Source: CAYVBN01 sp964538565 (GTDB taxonomy: Bacteria > Pseudomonadota > Alphaproteobacteria > Rhizobiales > Xanthobacteraceae). Taken from it: a DNA stretch of 13,727 nucleotides. Position 1 is the first letter of the stretch; each line of letters opens with the position of its first letter. A program made the position numbers and the translations under genes. The stretch spans positions 1 to 13,727 of the forward strand of contig CAZIGW010000268.1 of assembly GCA_964538565.1 (NCBI GenBank), given 5' to 3'. Positions 1 to 5,817 of the stretch are shown one piece after another. The notes beneath the pieces are model-generated. The model had not been told where the DNA came from. It searched no databases and saw only the letters and a list, made by a program, of their open reading frames with translations.

Positions 1-1446
1 CTGCTGGCGGGTCTGCAGGGCCAGCATGTTGGCGCCCTCTTCGTTGGTGTCGGCGAGCACGAGGCTGTCGGCACCGGTCTGCAGCGTGTTGATCAGGTTC
101 TTGGTGAAGTCCTGACGGGTCTGCACGACCGTGACGTTCGAGCCGAAGTTCGACGCCTGGGTGCGCAGGGTGGTCAACGCCGTGTTGAGCTTGTCGAGCG
201 TGTCGTCGATCGTGGTGTTGCTCTGGAAGCCGCCAGAGGAGATGGCCGTAAGGCCGAGACCGGCGGAGTCCAGGGTCACGCCCTGGATCGTCAGCGAGCT
301 CGTGCCCTTCTCGTTGAAGACAACCTTGAGGTTGTCACCATTGAGCAGGTTGATGCCGTTATAGGACGAGTCACGGGCAAGCGCGTCGATCTGGCCGAGC
401 AGGTTGTTGTACTGCGTCTCGAAGTTCGCGCGCGACGCGTCCGGCGTGATGGAGTTGGCCGTGCCGGTCGTGGTGCCGTTGGTGATGTTGCCGCCGAGGA
501 TGGCGCCGGCGGTGCCGGCGATCGTCAGCGAGTTCTGCGTGCCGGTGGTGCCGGCGACCGTCAGCGTCAGGTTCTGGTTCGAACCGTTGGTGGTCAGGCT
601 CGCCGAGACGTTGCTGCCGTTGAGGGCCGCCTGCAGCTCCGCGAAGGTCGACACCTGGTCGGCGGCGTTGCCGAAGGTGATGTTCTTCGCCGTGCCACCA
701 TTGGCGGTGAGCGTCAGGGTCGTGCCGGCCAAGCCGCTGACGCGGTCGAGCAGGTTGGTCGAGTCGATCGTCCTGTTGGTAGACGAGTCCGTGGTCAGGC
801 CGGCCGACACCGAGGTCGCGTTGGCCTTGATGGTGACATCCGTGTCGCTGTCGAGGTCGTCGATCTTGAGGAAACCGCCCGATATCGAGGCCGAGACGTG
901 ACCGTTGGTGTTGGCGTTGCTGGTGATGGCCGCGTTGATCGCGTCACGGGTGTCGGTGACGTCGGCGCCGGAGGCGACGGAGGCATGCAGGTTGTAGGTG
1001 GTGCCGCTGACGGTGACGTCGATGTCGATCGTGCCGGCGGCGGTGGGCGTCGTGAACGCGCTTGCCGTGAACGTACCCTGCGTTTCGGTCACGTCCACCG
1101 AGCTGGTGGCGGCGATCGCCTGGTAGGTTTGCTGCGGCTGAGCGACCTGGCGGGCCTGGTTGGCGATCGATTTCGCCGACTGCACGAGGCTCGTCAGCGA
1201 CGTGATGCCCTGGTTGGCGGCCTGCAGGGTCGACTGGGCCTGGCCGATCGAATCGAGCAGCGCGTTGAGGTCGCTGGCGCGGTTCTGCAGCCCCTGGGAA
1301 GTGAAGTAGTTGGTCGGGTTGTCGAGGGCCGAGTTGACCTTCTTGCCCGTGGCGAGCCGGTTCTGAGTGGTGCTCATCAGAGCGGCAGTGTTCTGCAACG
1401 AGAGCAGGTTCTGCCGCACGCCGGCGGAGAGGACGATATCAGACAT
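1..1446 (-). CDS. fliC: Flagellin (filament subunit), C-terminus cut by window edge
   Basis: The 482 codons in the window start MSDIVLSAGVRQNLLSLQNT and stay open to base 1. The N-terminal D0/D1 coiled-coil region (about residues 1-120) has the usual features, such as NRLATGKKVNSALDNP and an ANQAR segment. The middle (about 120-330) is rich in Thr, Ser, Asn, Gly and Ala and is the variable surface domain. The conserved C-terminal half resumes near residue 340 (ANFETQYNNLLGQIDALA, then SYNGINLLNG) and runs into ANMLALQTRQQ, so only about 20-25 residues of the D0 helix should be missing. Flagellin is exported through the flagellar type III system and polymerises into the filament. The ATG follows AGAAAGG with an 8-base gap. 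The symbol is generic: alphaproteobacteria often carry several flagellin genes, and I cannot tell which paralogue this is. Confidence 0.96.
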   Translation of the reverse strand, partial: MSDIVLSAGVRQNLLSLQNTAALMSTTQNRLATGKKVNSALDNPTNYFTSQGLQNRASDLNALLDSIGQAQSTLQAANQGITSLTSLVQSAKSIANQARQVAQPQQTYQAIAATSSVDVTETQGTFTASAFTTPTAAGTIDIDVTVSGTTYNLHASVASGADVTDTRDAINAAITSNANTNGHVSASISGGFLKIDDLDSDTDVTIKANATSVSAGLTTDSSTNRTIDSTNLLDRVSGLAGTTLTLTANGGTAKNITFGNAADQVSTFAELQAALNGSNVSASLTTNGSNQNLTLTVAGTTGTQNSLTIAGTAGAILGGNITNGTTTGTANSITPDASRANFETQYNNLLGQIDALARDSSYNGINLLNGDNLKVVFNEKGTSSLTIQGVTLDSAGLGLTAISSGGFQSNTTIDDTLDKLNTALTTLRTQASNFGSNVTVVQTRQDFTKNLINTLQTGADSLVLADTNEEGANMLALQTRQQ

Positions 1447-1501
1447 GGTACGAACCTTTCTGGTCGTGTGCCGTACTGGCGGACTTCGATCACATGGATC
1501 G

Positions 1502-1518
1502 AGCCTTGGTCATGCCAT
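1502..1518 (-). promoter_or_regulatory. Possible sigma54 (-24/-12) promoter of flagellin gene
   Basis: On the minus strand the sequence reads TGGCAT-N5-AGGC followed by T. It keeps the essential GG and GC dinucleotides at the correct 12-bp separation but has mismatches in the -12 half. The start site would lie near 1491, about 45 bases before the flagellin ATG. Flagellin genes of Caulobacter are sigma54-dependent, which makes this plausible. However, I see no TTGCCG-type palindrome about 100 bp upstream, unlike before flgF and flgI. Confidence 0.35.
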
Positions 1519-1699
1519 GGGGTCCTGAAACGGGAGGTAAAAAAACGTGGTTAATCAAATATGACCTTGCTGAAACGCGTGTAGTGTTAGCGCTTTGCTT
1601 ATTTACTGATGAGTAACCGACGAAAAAATTCCGACGTTAACTACCTCCGCGCCGGCGATCGGCCGCGGACCGCGCCGACGAAGCGGCGCGCCGGGATCG

Positions 1700-2065
1700 T
1701 CAGACCTGGACGTCGGCGCGCGACTGCGCCTGTTGCGGAGTCTGCCCGTTGGCGATGGCGCGCGAATAGGCGCGCATGCGCAGCAACGCTTCCTCCGGGA
1801 TCTGCCGCACGACCTGTCGCGAGCGCACGTCGATCACCCGGTAGACGACCTCGCGGCTCTGCGGATCGAGCAGGACGGCATGTGTGAGCATGTCCTGCGA
1901 TCGCGCCGCGTCGTTGCGCGCGTGCGTCGGTTCGGTCGACGCCGTGACGCTCTTGGACGGGGACAAATCTGTCGGCACCGCGCCTTGCACGGGCGCGGGC
2001 GCCGGCTTGGCGTAGTCTGATGCGACCACGCCCACCGCTGCCTTGACTGCCAGACCCGTGTCCAT
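1700..2065 (-). CDS. FlaG-like small flagellar protein
   Basis: A 121-residue protein without signal peptide or membrane segment. Residues 1-55 are Ala/Pro/Ser/Thr-rich and look disordered. Residues 73-100 carry a conserved-looking core, VVYRVIDVRSRQVVRQIPEE followed by ALLRMRAY. This fits the FlaG family pattern of a beta hairpin (V-x-D-x-x-x-x-x-V-x-R-Q-I-P-x-E) followed by a short helix. The C-terminal 20 residues are Gln-rich. The start is well supported: AGGAGG lies 6 bases before the ATG. The gene sits 253 bp upstream of the flagellin gene on the same strand, the usual place for FlaG-type proteins, which affect filament length or assembly. Family membership is inferred from this motif and the context, and the exact role is unknown. 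Confidence 0.72.
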   Translation of the reverse strand: MDTGLAVKAAVGVVASDYAKPAPAPVQGAVPTDLSPSKSVTASTEPTHARNDAARSQDMLTHAVLLDPQSREVVYRVIDVRSRQVVRQIPEEALLRMRAYSRAIANGQTPQQAQSRADVQV

Positions 2066-2138
2066 CGCCAGCCTCCTGGCCGCGAGTGTCAGTACCCCCT
2101 CATTCCCGATTTGCGCCGCGATGGTATTTCGGCGGGTT

Positions 2139-2166
2139 TTAATCTCTGGTTAGAAAACCTGGTTAA
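2139..2166 (-). promoter_or_regulatory. CtrA-like box and half-site upstream of FlaG-like gene
   Basis: Plus-strand bases 2139-2153 read TTAA-N7-TTAG, one base from the CtrA consensus TTAA-N7-TTAA. A further TTAACCA half-site lies on the minus strand at 2160-2166. The cluster is in an AT-rich stretch about 75-100 bp before the FlaG-like start codon. CtrA binding is inferred from the motif only. Confidence 0.4.
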
Positions 2167-2323
2167 GTAGAACACGCCAAGAAAGATAATATTGCGCCGA
2201 AACGTTGTTGAACGTCGACCTGCAAGTGTCGAGAAGCGCCTGAAGTTTTTCTCGCACCGGCGCCGTTGCGCTCCGCCGCGAGCCGAAACGTGACGCAGCG
2301 GTCGCCGCGTCGCCGCGGCGATT

Positions 2324-2809
2324 TCACAGCACGCGGCTGATCGCCAGCGGCTGGGGGCGGTGTGCGCCGGGCGGAGATTGCCGCCCCGACGCGCCATAGA
2401 CTTGCGGTGACATCTTGCGCGTCATTTCCTCGGACACGCCGCGCATGATTCCTTCCGATACCGCATGCGCGGTGGCGAGCACGGTCAGGTTCATCTGCAG
2501 CATGGCGCGGAAGATCTCGTGCCGGTGGCGCAGGACGTCCACGACTCCCGGTAGCACCGCCGATACATAGCGCGTGCTCGCCTTGAGGCGCGTCGAATCG
2601 GCCACGTAGGTGCGGGCGAGCTCGGCCTTGCGCCGCTCCAGCTTGGAGGCCTCCTTCAGGCGGCCGGCGCGCACCAGCTTCGTTTCCTCCTCGACGAGCG
2701 CAAGCAGGTCGTCCATCGCGCCCGTCAGGCTGCGTACGAGCTGCTCGGCTTCGGCCGGGCTCGAGATCGGGGCCGCGTCGTTGCACGTCGGAACGTTGAT
2801 CGCATTCAT
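2324..2809 (-). CDS. flgN: FlgN-type flagellar chaperone
   Basis: 161 residues, largely helical. Residues 16-130 form a long amphipathic helical hairpin (EAEQLVRSLTGAMDDLLALV, then EEETKLVRAGRLKEASKLER) typical of FlgN-like export chaperones. The tail after residue 135 is Pro/Gly/Ser-rich. FlgN proteins bind the hook-filament junction proteins FlgK and FlgL in the cytoplasm and deliver them to the flagellar export gate. The ATG is preceded by GGAG with a 7-base gap. The gene starts 38 bp after flgJ and is probably the last gene of the flgI-flgJ-flgN transcript. Sequence conservation in this family is low, so the call rests on the helical profile, the length and the position after flgJ, a common alphaproteobacterial arrangement. 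Confidence 0.75.
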   Translation of the reverse strand: MNAINVPTCNDAAPISSPAEAEQLVRSLTGAMDDLLALVEEETKLVRAGRLKEASKLERRKAELARTYVADSTRLKASTRYVSAVLPGVVDVLRHRHEIFRAMLQMNLTVLATAHAVSEGIMRGVSEEMTRKMSPQVYGASGRQSPPGAHRPQPLAISRVL

Positions 2810-2847
2810 TCGTCTGCTCCGGGGAAAATCGCCCGTCCTCTGTGCCG

Positions 2848-3177
2848 TCAGGTTCGGCTCGCCTCCTGCTGCGCGAGCAGCGAGCGGTACACCTGGTCGG
2901 CGATGCCGATGCCGCCGGCCTTGGCGACCGTCTTGGCGTACTGCTCGGTGAGGAACGAGCGCCAGATTCCCACGCCCGGGCCGCCGCCGAGCGGTCCGTC
3001 TCCGTCGGTGTCGGTGAACATGTGCTGGAACATGGAGTTGAGGAACATCGCCTCGAAATCCTGCGCCTGCGCGCGCGCCTTCTCGGCCGCGCTCGCCGGC
3101 TTGGCGCCGGTGCTCGCCGCGGCGGCGGTGAGCAGGGACGGACCGAGCTGCGGGTCGAGCGCGAGGGGGAGCGGCAT
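2848..3177 (-). CDS. flgJ: Rod-binding protein, FlgJ N-terminal domain only
   Basis: 109 residues containing the rod-binding domain signature at about 36-60 (AQDFEAMFLNSMFQHMF) and a conserved end GGIGIADQVYRSLLAQ. In enterobacteria FlgJ is about 310 residues, with a C-terminal muramidase domain that opens the peptidoglycan for the rod. Here that domain is absent, as is normal in alphaproteobacteria, where a separate hydrolase does the job. It caps or scaffolds rod assembly in the periplasm. The chosen ATG at 3177 overlaps the flgI TGA by one base (TGATG) and has GAGGT 6 bases upstream, within flgI. A GTG one codon earlier (3180) is possible but sits too close to that site. The overlap indicates translational coupling with flgI. 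Confidence 0.9.
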   Translation of the reverse strand: MPLPLALDPQLGPSLLTAAAASTGAKPASAAEKARAQAQDFEAMFLNSMFQHMFTDTDGDGPLGGGPGVGIWRSFLTEQYAKTVAKAGGIGIADQVYRSLLAQQEASRT

Positions 3178-4295
3178 CACATCACCTCGATGTCGGCCTG
3201 GATGGCGCCGGCCGCCTTGATGGCCTGCAGGATGGCGATGAGGTCGCGCGGGCCGACGCCGAGGGCGTTCAGGCCGTCGACCAGCTGCTGGAGCGAGATG
3301 CCCTCTTTGACGAGCGCCAGCTTGTGGCCGTCTTCCTGCACGCCGATGCGGCTGCGCGGAACCACGGTGGTGCGGCCGCGCGACAACGGTGCGGGCTGGC
3401 TCACCTGCGGGGCTTCGGCGATGGTGACCGTCAGATTGCCCTGCGCCACCGCCACCATCGAGACGCGCACGTCGCGCCCCATGACGATGATTCCCGAGCG
3501 CTCGTCGATCACGATCTTAGCCGGCAGGTCGGGTTCGATCTGCAGCTGCTCGATGTCGGTCAGCAGGGCGACGGCGTTGCCCTGGTACTGCTTCGGGACG
3601 TTGATCTGCACCGTCGAGGGATCGAGCGGTTCGGCGGTCGGCGTGCCGATGAAATCGTTGATCGCGGAAGCAATGCGCTTGGCCGTCGTGAAATCGGCAT
3701 TGCGCAGCGCCAGGCGCAGCTGGCTCAGCCGGTTGAGCGCGAAATCGATCTCGCGCTCGATGATCGCCCCGTTGGCGATGCGGCCGACCGTCGGCACGCC
3801 GCGCGTGATCTTCGCGGCGTCGCCTTCGGCCTGGAAGCCGCCGATCGCCAGCGAACCCTGCGCGACGGCGTAGACGTTGCCGTCGGCGCCGAGCAGCGGC
3901 GTCACGAGAAGCGTGCCGCCCTGCAGGCTCTTGGCGTCGCCGAGCGCCGACACGGTGACGTCGATGCGCGTGCCCTGGGTGCCGAACGGCGGAAGATTGG
4001 CGGTCACCATGACGGCGGCGACATTGCCGGTGCGCAACGTCTGTCCCCGGATGTTGATGCCGAGGCGTTCCAGCATCGCCTGCAGCGACTGCCGGGTGAA
4101 CGGCGAATTGTTGATCGTGTCGCCGGTGCCGTTGAGACCGACGACCAGGCCGTACCCGATGAGCTGGTTCTGGCGCACACCCTCGACATTGGCGAGGTCC
4201 TTGATGCGCGAAGCCGCCGCAACGGGCACTGTCGCAGACGCGAGCGCGCATACCGCCACGAGGGCCGCGAGCGCGGATGTCAGCGTCCTCGTCAT
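3177..4295 (-). CDS. flgI: Flagellar P-ring protein FlgI
   Basis: 372 residues, normal for FlgI. Residues 1-28 form a Sec signal peptide (basic MTR, a hydrophobic core, cleavage near VAAAS-RIKD). The mature protein begins with the family hallmark SRIKDLANVEGVRQNQLIGY, followed by GLVVGLNGTGD. The conserved C-terminus has LQQLVDGLNALGVGPRDLIA then ILQAIKAAGA. FlgI polymerises around the rod in the peptidoglycan layer as the P ring, with FlgA as chaperone. Two adjacent ATGs exist (4298 and 4295). GGGGAG at 4302-4307 is 3 bases from the first and 6 from the second, so I prefer 4295. It is the first gene of flgI-flgJ-flgN and is divergent from fliX across about 254 bp, as in Caulobacter. Confidence 0.97.
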   Translation of the reverse strand: MTRTLTSALAALVAVCALASATVPVAAASRIKDLANVEGVRQNQLIGYGLVVGLNGTGDTINNSPFTRQSLQAMLERLGINIRGQTLRTGNVAAVMVTANLPPFGTQGTRIDVTVSALGDAKSLQGGTLLVTPLLGADGNVYAVAQGSLAIGGFQAEGDAAKITRGVPTVGRIANGAIIEREIDFALNRLSQLRLALRNADFTTAKRIASAINDFIGTPTAEPLDPSTVQINVPKQYQGNAVALLTDIEQLQIEPDLPAKIVIDERSGIIVMGRDVRVSMVAVAQGNLTVTIAEAPQVSQPAPLSRGRTTVVPRSRIGVQEDGHKLALVKEGISLQQLVDGLNALGVGPRDLIAILQAIKAAGAIQADIEVM

Positions 4296-4327
4296 CATTT
4301 GCTCCCCGATGAGGTCGGACCGCTGCA

Positions 4328-4344
4328 GGCCATGCGAGTCCCAT
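4328..4344 (-). promoter_or_regulatory. Probable sigma54 (-24/-12) promoter of flgI operon
   Basis: The minus strand reads TGGGAC-N5-TGGC. The GG and GC doublets are exactly 12 bp apart, and there are two mismatches to TGGCAC-N5-TTGC. It is the only GG/GC pair with this spacing that I found between the flgI start and 4420. The start site would be near 4317, about 22 bases before the chosen ATG. Two TTGCCGA/TCGGCAA palindromes are centred 101 and 111 bp upstream of the -12, a normal distance for an enhancer-binding activator. The spacer contains GACTC, a possible CcrM methylation site. Confidence 0.5.
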
Positions 4345-4422
4345 GCCACCGCACGCATCCGCGTAAGTCCCTGAAAAGACGCGAACCTGCGTTCGACCGC
4401 GGCGCCGCCGGGCCGGCTGAGC

Positions 4423-4448
4423 TTGCCGATGTCGGCAATTTTTGCCGA
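4423..4448. promoter_or_regulatory. Triple TTGCCGA/TCGGCAA half-site cluster, probable FlbD-type enhancer
   Basis: Three perfect 7-mers alternate in orientation: TTGCCGA (4423-4429), TCGGCAA (4432-4438) and TTGCCGA (4442-4448), with gaps of 2 and 3 bases. They form two overlapping perfect palindromes between flgI and fliX. A similar element lies between flgF and fliL. Position relative to the sigma54-like flgI promoter suggests a binding site for an NtrC-family activator. FlbD is the obvious candidate, since Caulobacter FlbD acts at ftr elements of flagellar promoters. It also lies next to the CtrA-like box of fliX and could repress that promoter. Confidence 0.55.
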
Positions 4449-4452
4449 GGTG

Positions 4453-4468
4453 TTTACCTACCATTAAC
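4453..4468 (+). promoter_or_regulatory. CtrA-like box upstream of fliX
   Basis: The bases read TTTA-N7-TTAAC, one mismatch from the CtrA consensus TTAA-N7-TTAAC, followed by CAT (TTAACCAT). The box lies 82 bp before the fliX ATG and just to the right of the palindrome cluster. In Caulobacter fliX is an early, CtrA-activated gene, which agrees with this. Binding is inferred. Confidence 0.5.
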
Positions 4469-4549
4469 CATGCGTGGCCAAGGCTGCGGGCGTGAGAGGT
4501 GATCGAGGCGCGTATCTGGAGGCGTTCAGCTCCCGGCTCAGGACAGGCC

Positions 4550-4966
4550 ATGCGCATCTACGGACCGAACGGAAGCCCGCCCGTGCCCTCCGGCTCGAAC
4601 GCACGGCGCTCGGCGTCCGGCGCGTTCACGCTCCAGGGGCAGGAAGCGGCCCACGCCCCCTCGGCGGCCGGCAGCCCGCCGTCGGTCGGCGGGATCGACG
4701 CGCTGCTCGCACTGCAGGGCGTGGAGGATCCGGTCGAACGCCGGCGCCGCGCCGTCAAGCGCGGCCGGGCTGCGCTCGACGCTCTCGACGAATTGAAGAT
4801 CGGTCTGCTGGCCGGCCAGCTCGACCGGGAGACGCTCGGCCGCCTCAAGGCCGTGGCCGCCGGTCTGAAGGACCCGTCGGGCGATCCCGGTCTCGACCAG
4901 GTGCTCGCCGAAATCGAACTGCGCGTCGAAGTCGAACTCGCCAAGGCCGAGCCCCATCCGCGCTGA
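4550..4966 (+). CDS. fliX: Flagellar assembly regulator FliX
   Basis: 138 residues. The N-terminus MRIYGPNG and a Pro/Ser/Ala-rich linker to about residue 45 precede the conserved core GGIDALLALQGVEDPVERRR, followed by AVKRGRAALDALDELKIGLL and a helical C-terminus (LDRETLGRLKAVAAGLKDPS, then DPGLDQVLAEIELRVEVELAK). This is the class II flagellar assembly regulator family. In Caulobacter FliX binds the sigma54 activator FlbD and links basal-body assembly to late flagellar transcription. The ATG at 4550 gives the family's typical MRIYGPNG start. A GTG 17 codons upstream is less likely. The gene is divergent from flgI, as in Caulobacter, and is followed by dksA after 163 bp. FlbD itself is not in the window. 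Confidence 0.92.
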   Translation: MRIYGPNGSPPVPSGSNARRSASGAFTLQGQEAAHAPSAAGSPPSVGGIDALLALQGVEDPVERRRRAVKRGRAALDALDELKIGLLAGQLDRETLGRLKAVAAGLKDPSGDPGLDQVLAEIELRVEVELAKAEPHPR

Positions 4967-5047
4967 TTCGCAGCGGCCAGGATTGTTGCACTGCGGCAAG
5001 CCCAAAAGTGCGTCAACGTGCTGTCAAAACTCCACTTTAAAGGGCTG

Positions 5048-5076
5048 TTGTCCGCGCAGGGGCAGACCTATATAAG
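5048..5076 (+). promoter_or_regulatory. Sigma70-type promoter of dksA
   Basis: TTGTCC (5048-5053) and TATAAG (5071-5076) are separated by 17 bp, with an alternative TATATA at 5069. The expected start site is near 5083, giving a leader of about 47 bases before the dksA ATG. This suggests dksA is transcribed independently of fliX, although readthrough from fliX cannot be excluded because I see no terminator between them. Confidence 0.6.
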
Positions 5077-5083
5077 CGCCCCC

Positions 5084-5113
5084 GCGAGGAGCACGCTCGC
5101 GAGAAGCACACTG
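5084..5113 (+). repeat. Imperfect 15-bp tandem repeat in dksA leader
   Basis: Two adjacent 15-mers, GCGAGGAGCACGCTC and GCGAGAAGCACACTG, match at 12 of 15 positions. They lie in the predicted untranslated leader, between the promoter and the GGAG ribosome site at 5117. The function is unknown and could be chance. Confidence 0.5.
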
Positions 5114-5129
5114 CACGGAGTGAGAGTGC

Positions 5130-5549
5130 ATGCCCGTGGATGTGAAGGACAAAAACTATCGCCCTTCCGACAAAGAGCCCTTCATGAACGAACGCCAGCG
5201 GGAGTACTTCCGCCAGAAACTGCTCGCCTGGAAGGAAGACATCCTGAAAGAGGCGAAGGAGACGCTGCAGCATCTGCAAGACGAAAATCAGAACCATCCC
5301 GATCTCGCCGACCGCGCCTCGTCGGAAACCGACCGGGCGATCGAACTGCGGGCGCGTGACCGTCAGCGCAAGCTGATCGCCAAGATCGACGCCGCGCTGC
5401 AACGGATCGAGGACGGGACCTACGGCTACTGCGAGGAGACCGGCGAGCCGATTTCGCTCAAGCGGCTCGAAGCGCGTCCGATCGCCACGCTGTCGATCGA
5501 AGCGCAGGAGCGCCACGAGCGCCGCGAGCGGGTCTACCGCGACGACTGA
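5130..5549 (+). CDS. dksA: RNA polymerase-binding transcription factor DksA, single-Cys type
   Basis: 139 residues. The N-terminal helices lead into the long coiled coil (about 25-95), whose tip carries the functional DxxDxA motif as D58-L-A-D61-R-A63. Then comes RDRQRKLIAKIDAALQRIED and the globular region GTYGYCEETGEPISLKRLEA. DksA inserts this coiled coil into the RNA polymerase secondary channel and, with ppGpp, adjusts rRNA and biosynthetic promoters. The four zinc cysteines of E. coli DksA are here C101, T104, S122 and A125, so zinc binding is not expected. This single-Cys form is known among alphaproteobacteria (Rhodobacter sphaeroides DksA) and is active there. GGAG lies 9 bases before the ATG; an internal ATG at residue 19 is less likely. 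The gene lies in the flagellar cluster but has its own promoter. Confidence 0.95.
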   Translation: MPVDVKDKNYRPSDKEPFMNERQREYFRQKLLAWKEDILKEAKETLQHLQDENQNHPDLADRASSETDRAIELRARDRQRKLIAKIDAALQRIEDGTYGYCEETGEPISLKRLEARPIATLSIEAQERHERRERVYRDD

Positions 5550-5633
5550 GCCGCGGGCGGGATCGCGGCGGCCGTGTACGGTCCTCAGGGTTCGGTGCGC
5601 CGGGACCCGGCGCGCTGCATCGGTTGCGCTCCG

Positions 5634-5661
5634 CGTTCGGGCCGCCTTATGGACCCGAACG
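5634..5661 (+). terminator. Hairpin downstream of dksA
   Basis: CGTTCGGG (5634-5641) and CCCGAACG (5654-5661) form a perfect 8-bp stem with a 12-base loop, 85 bp after the dksA stop. A pyrimidine-rich stretch (TCATCCTTTTCT) follows about 20 bases later rather than immediately, so it is not a canonical intrinsic terminator. A second GC-rich dyad at 5597-5613 (GCGCCGGG-A-CCCGGCGC) lies just upstream. Confidence 0.35.
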
Positions 5662-5708
5662 ACGTTCTCAGGACCCGCCTTCATCCTTTTCTGATCGCGC
5701 AAGGAACA

Positions 5709-5738
5709 TGGCCTCCGGCGGGGAGCTGCCGGAGGCCA
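5709..5738. terminator. Probable bidirectional terminator between convergent dksA and flgH
   Basis: TGGCCTCCGGC (5709-5719) and GCCGGAGGCCA (5728-5738) form a perfect 11-bp GC-rich stem with an 8-base loop. It lies between the two converging genes, 160 bp after dksA and 80 bp after the flgH stop on the other strand. The trailing T tracts are weak on both sides (CGTCTTG; GTTCCTT), so efficiency is uncertain. Confidence 0.6.
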
Positions 5739-5817
5739 CGTCTTGCCGCCGTTCCGGCCCGGGACCCGGAGCGGCGTGGGAGCTCGAAGGCGCGCGGGCA
5801 GGGCGCCCGTGCGCCGA

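Noticed and set aside
2310..2321. TCGCCGCGGCGA palindrome at the end of flgN as a terminator
   Set aside because: It has no loop, no T tract and is the kind of dyad expected by chance in GC-rich DNA.
3324..4502. A 392-codon plus-strand open frame opposite flgI
   Set aside because: A low-complexity Arg/Asp/His/Val composition and full overlap with flgI show it is an antisense artefact of high GC content.
5550..5817. Small open frames between dksA and flgH as genes
   Set aside because: They lack ribosome sites and recognisable sequence, and cross the three hairpins.
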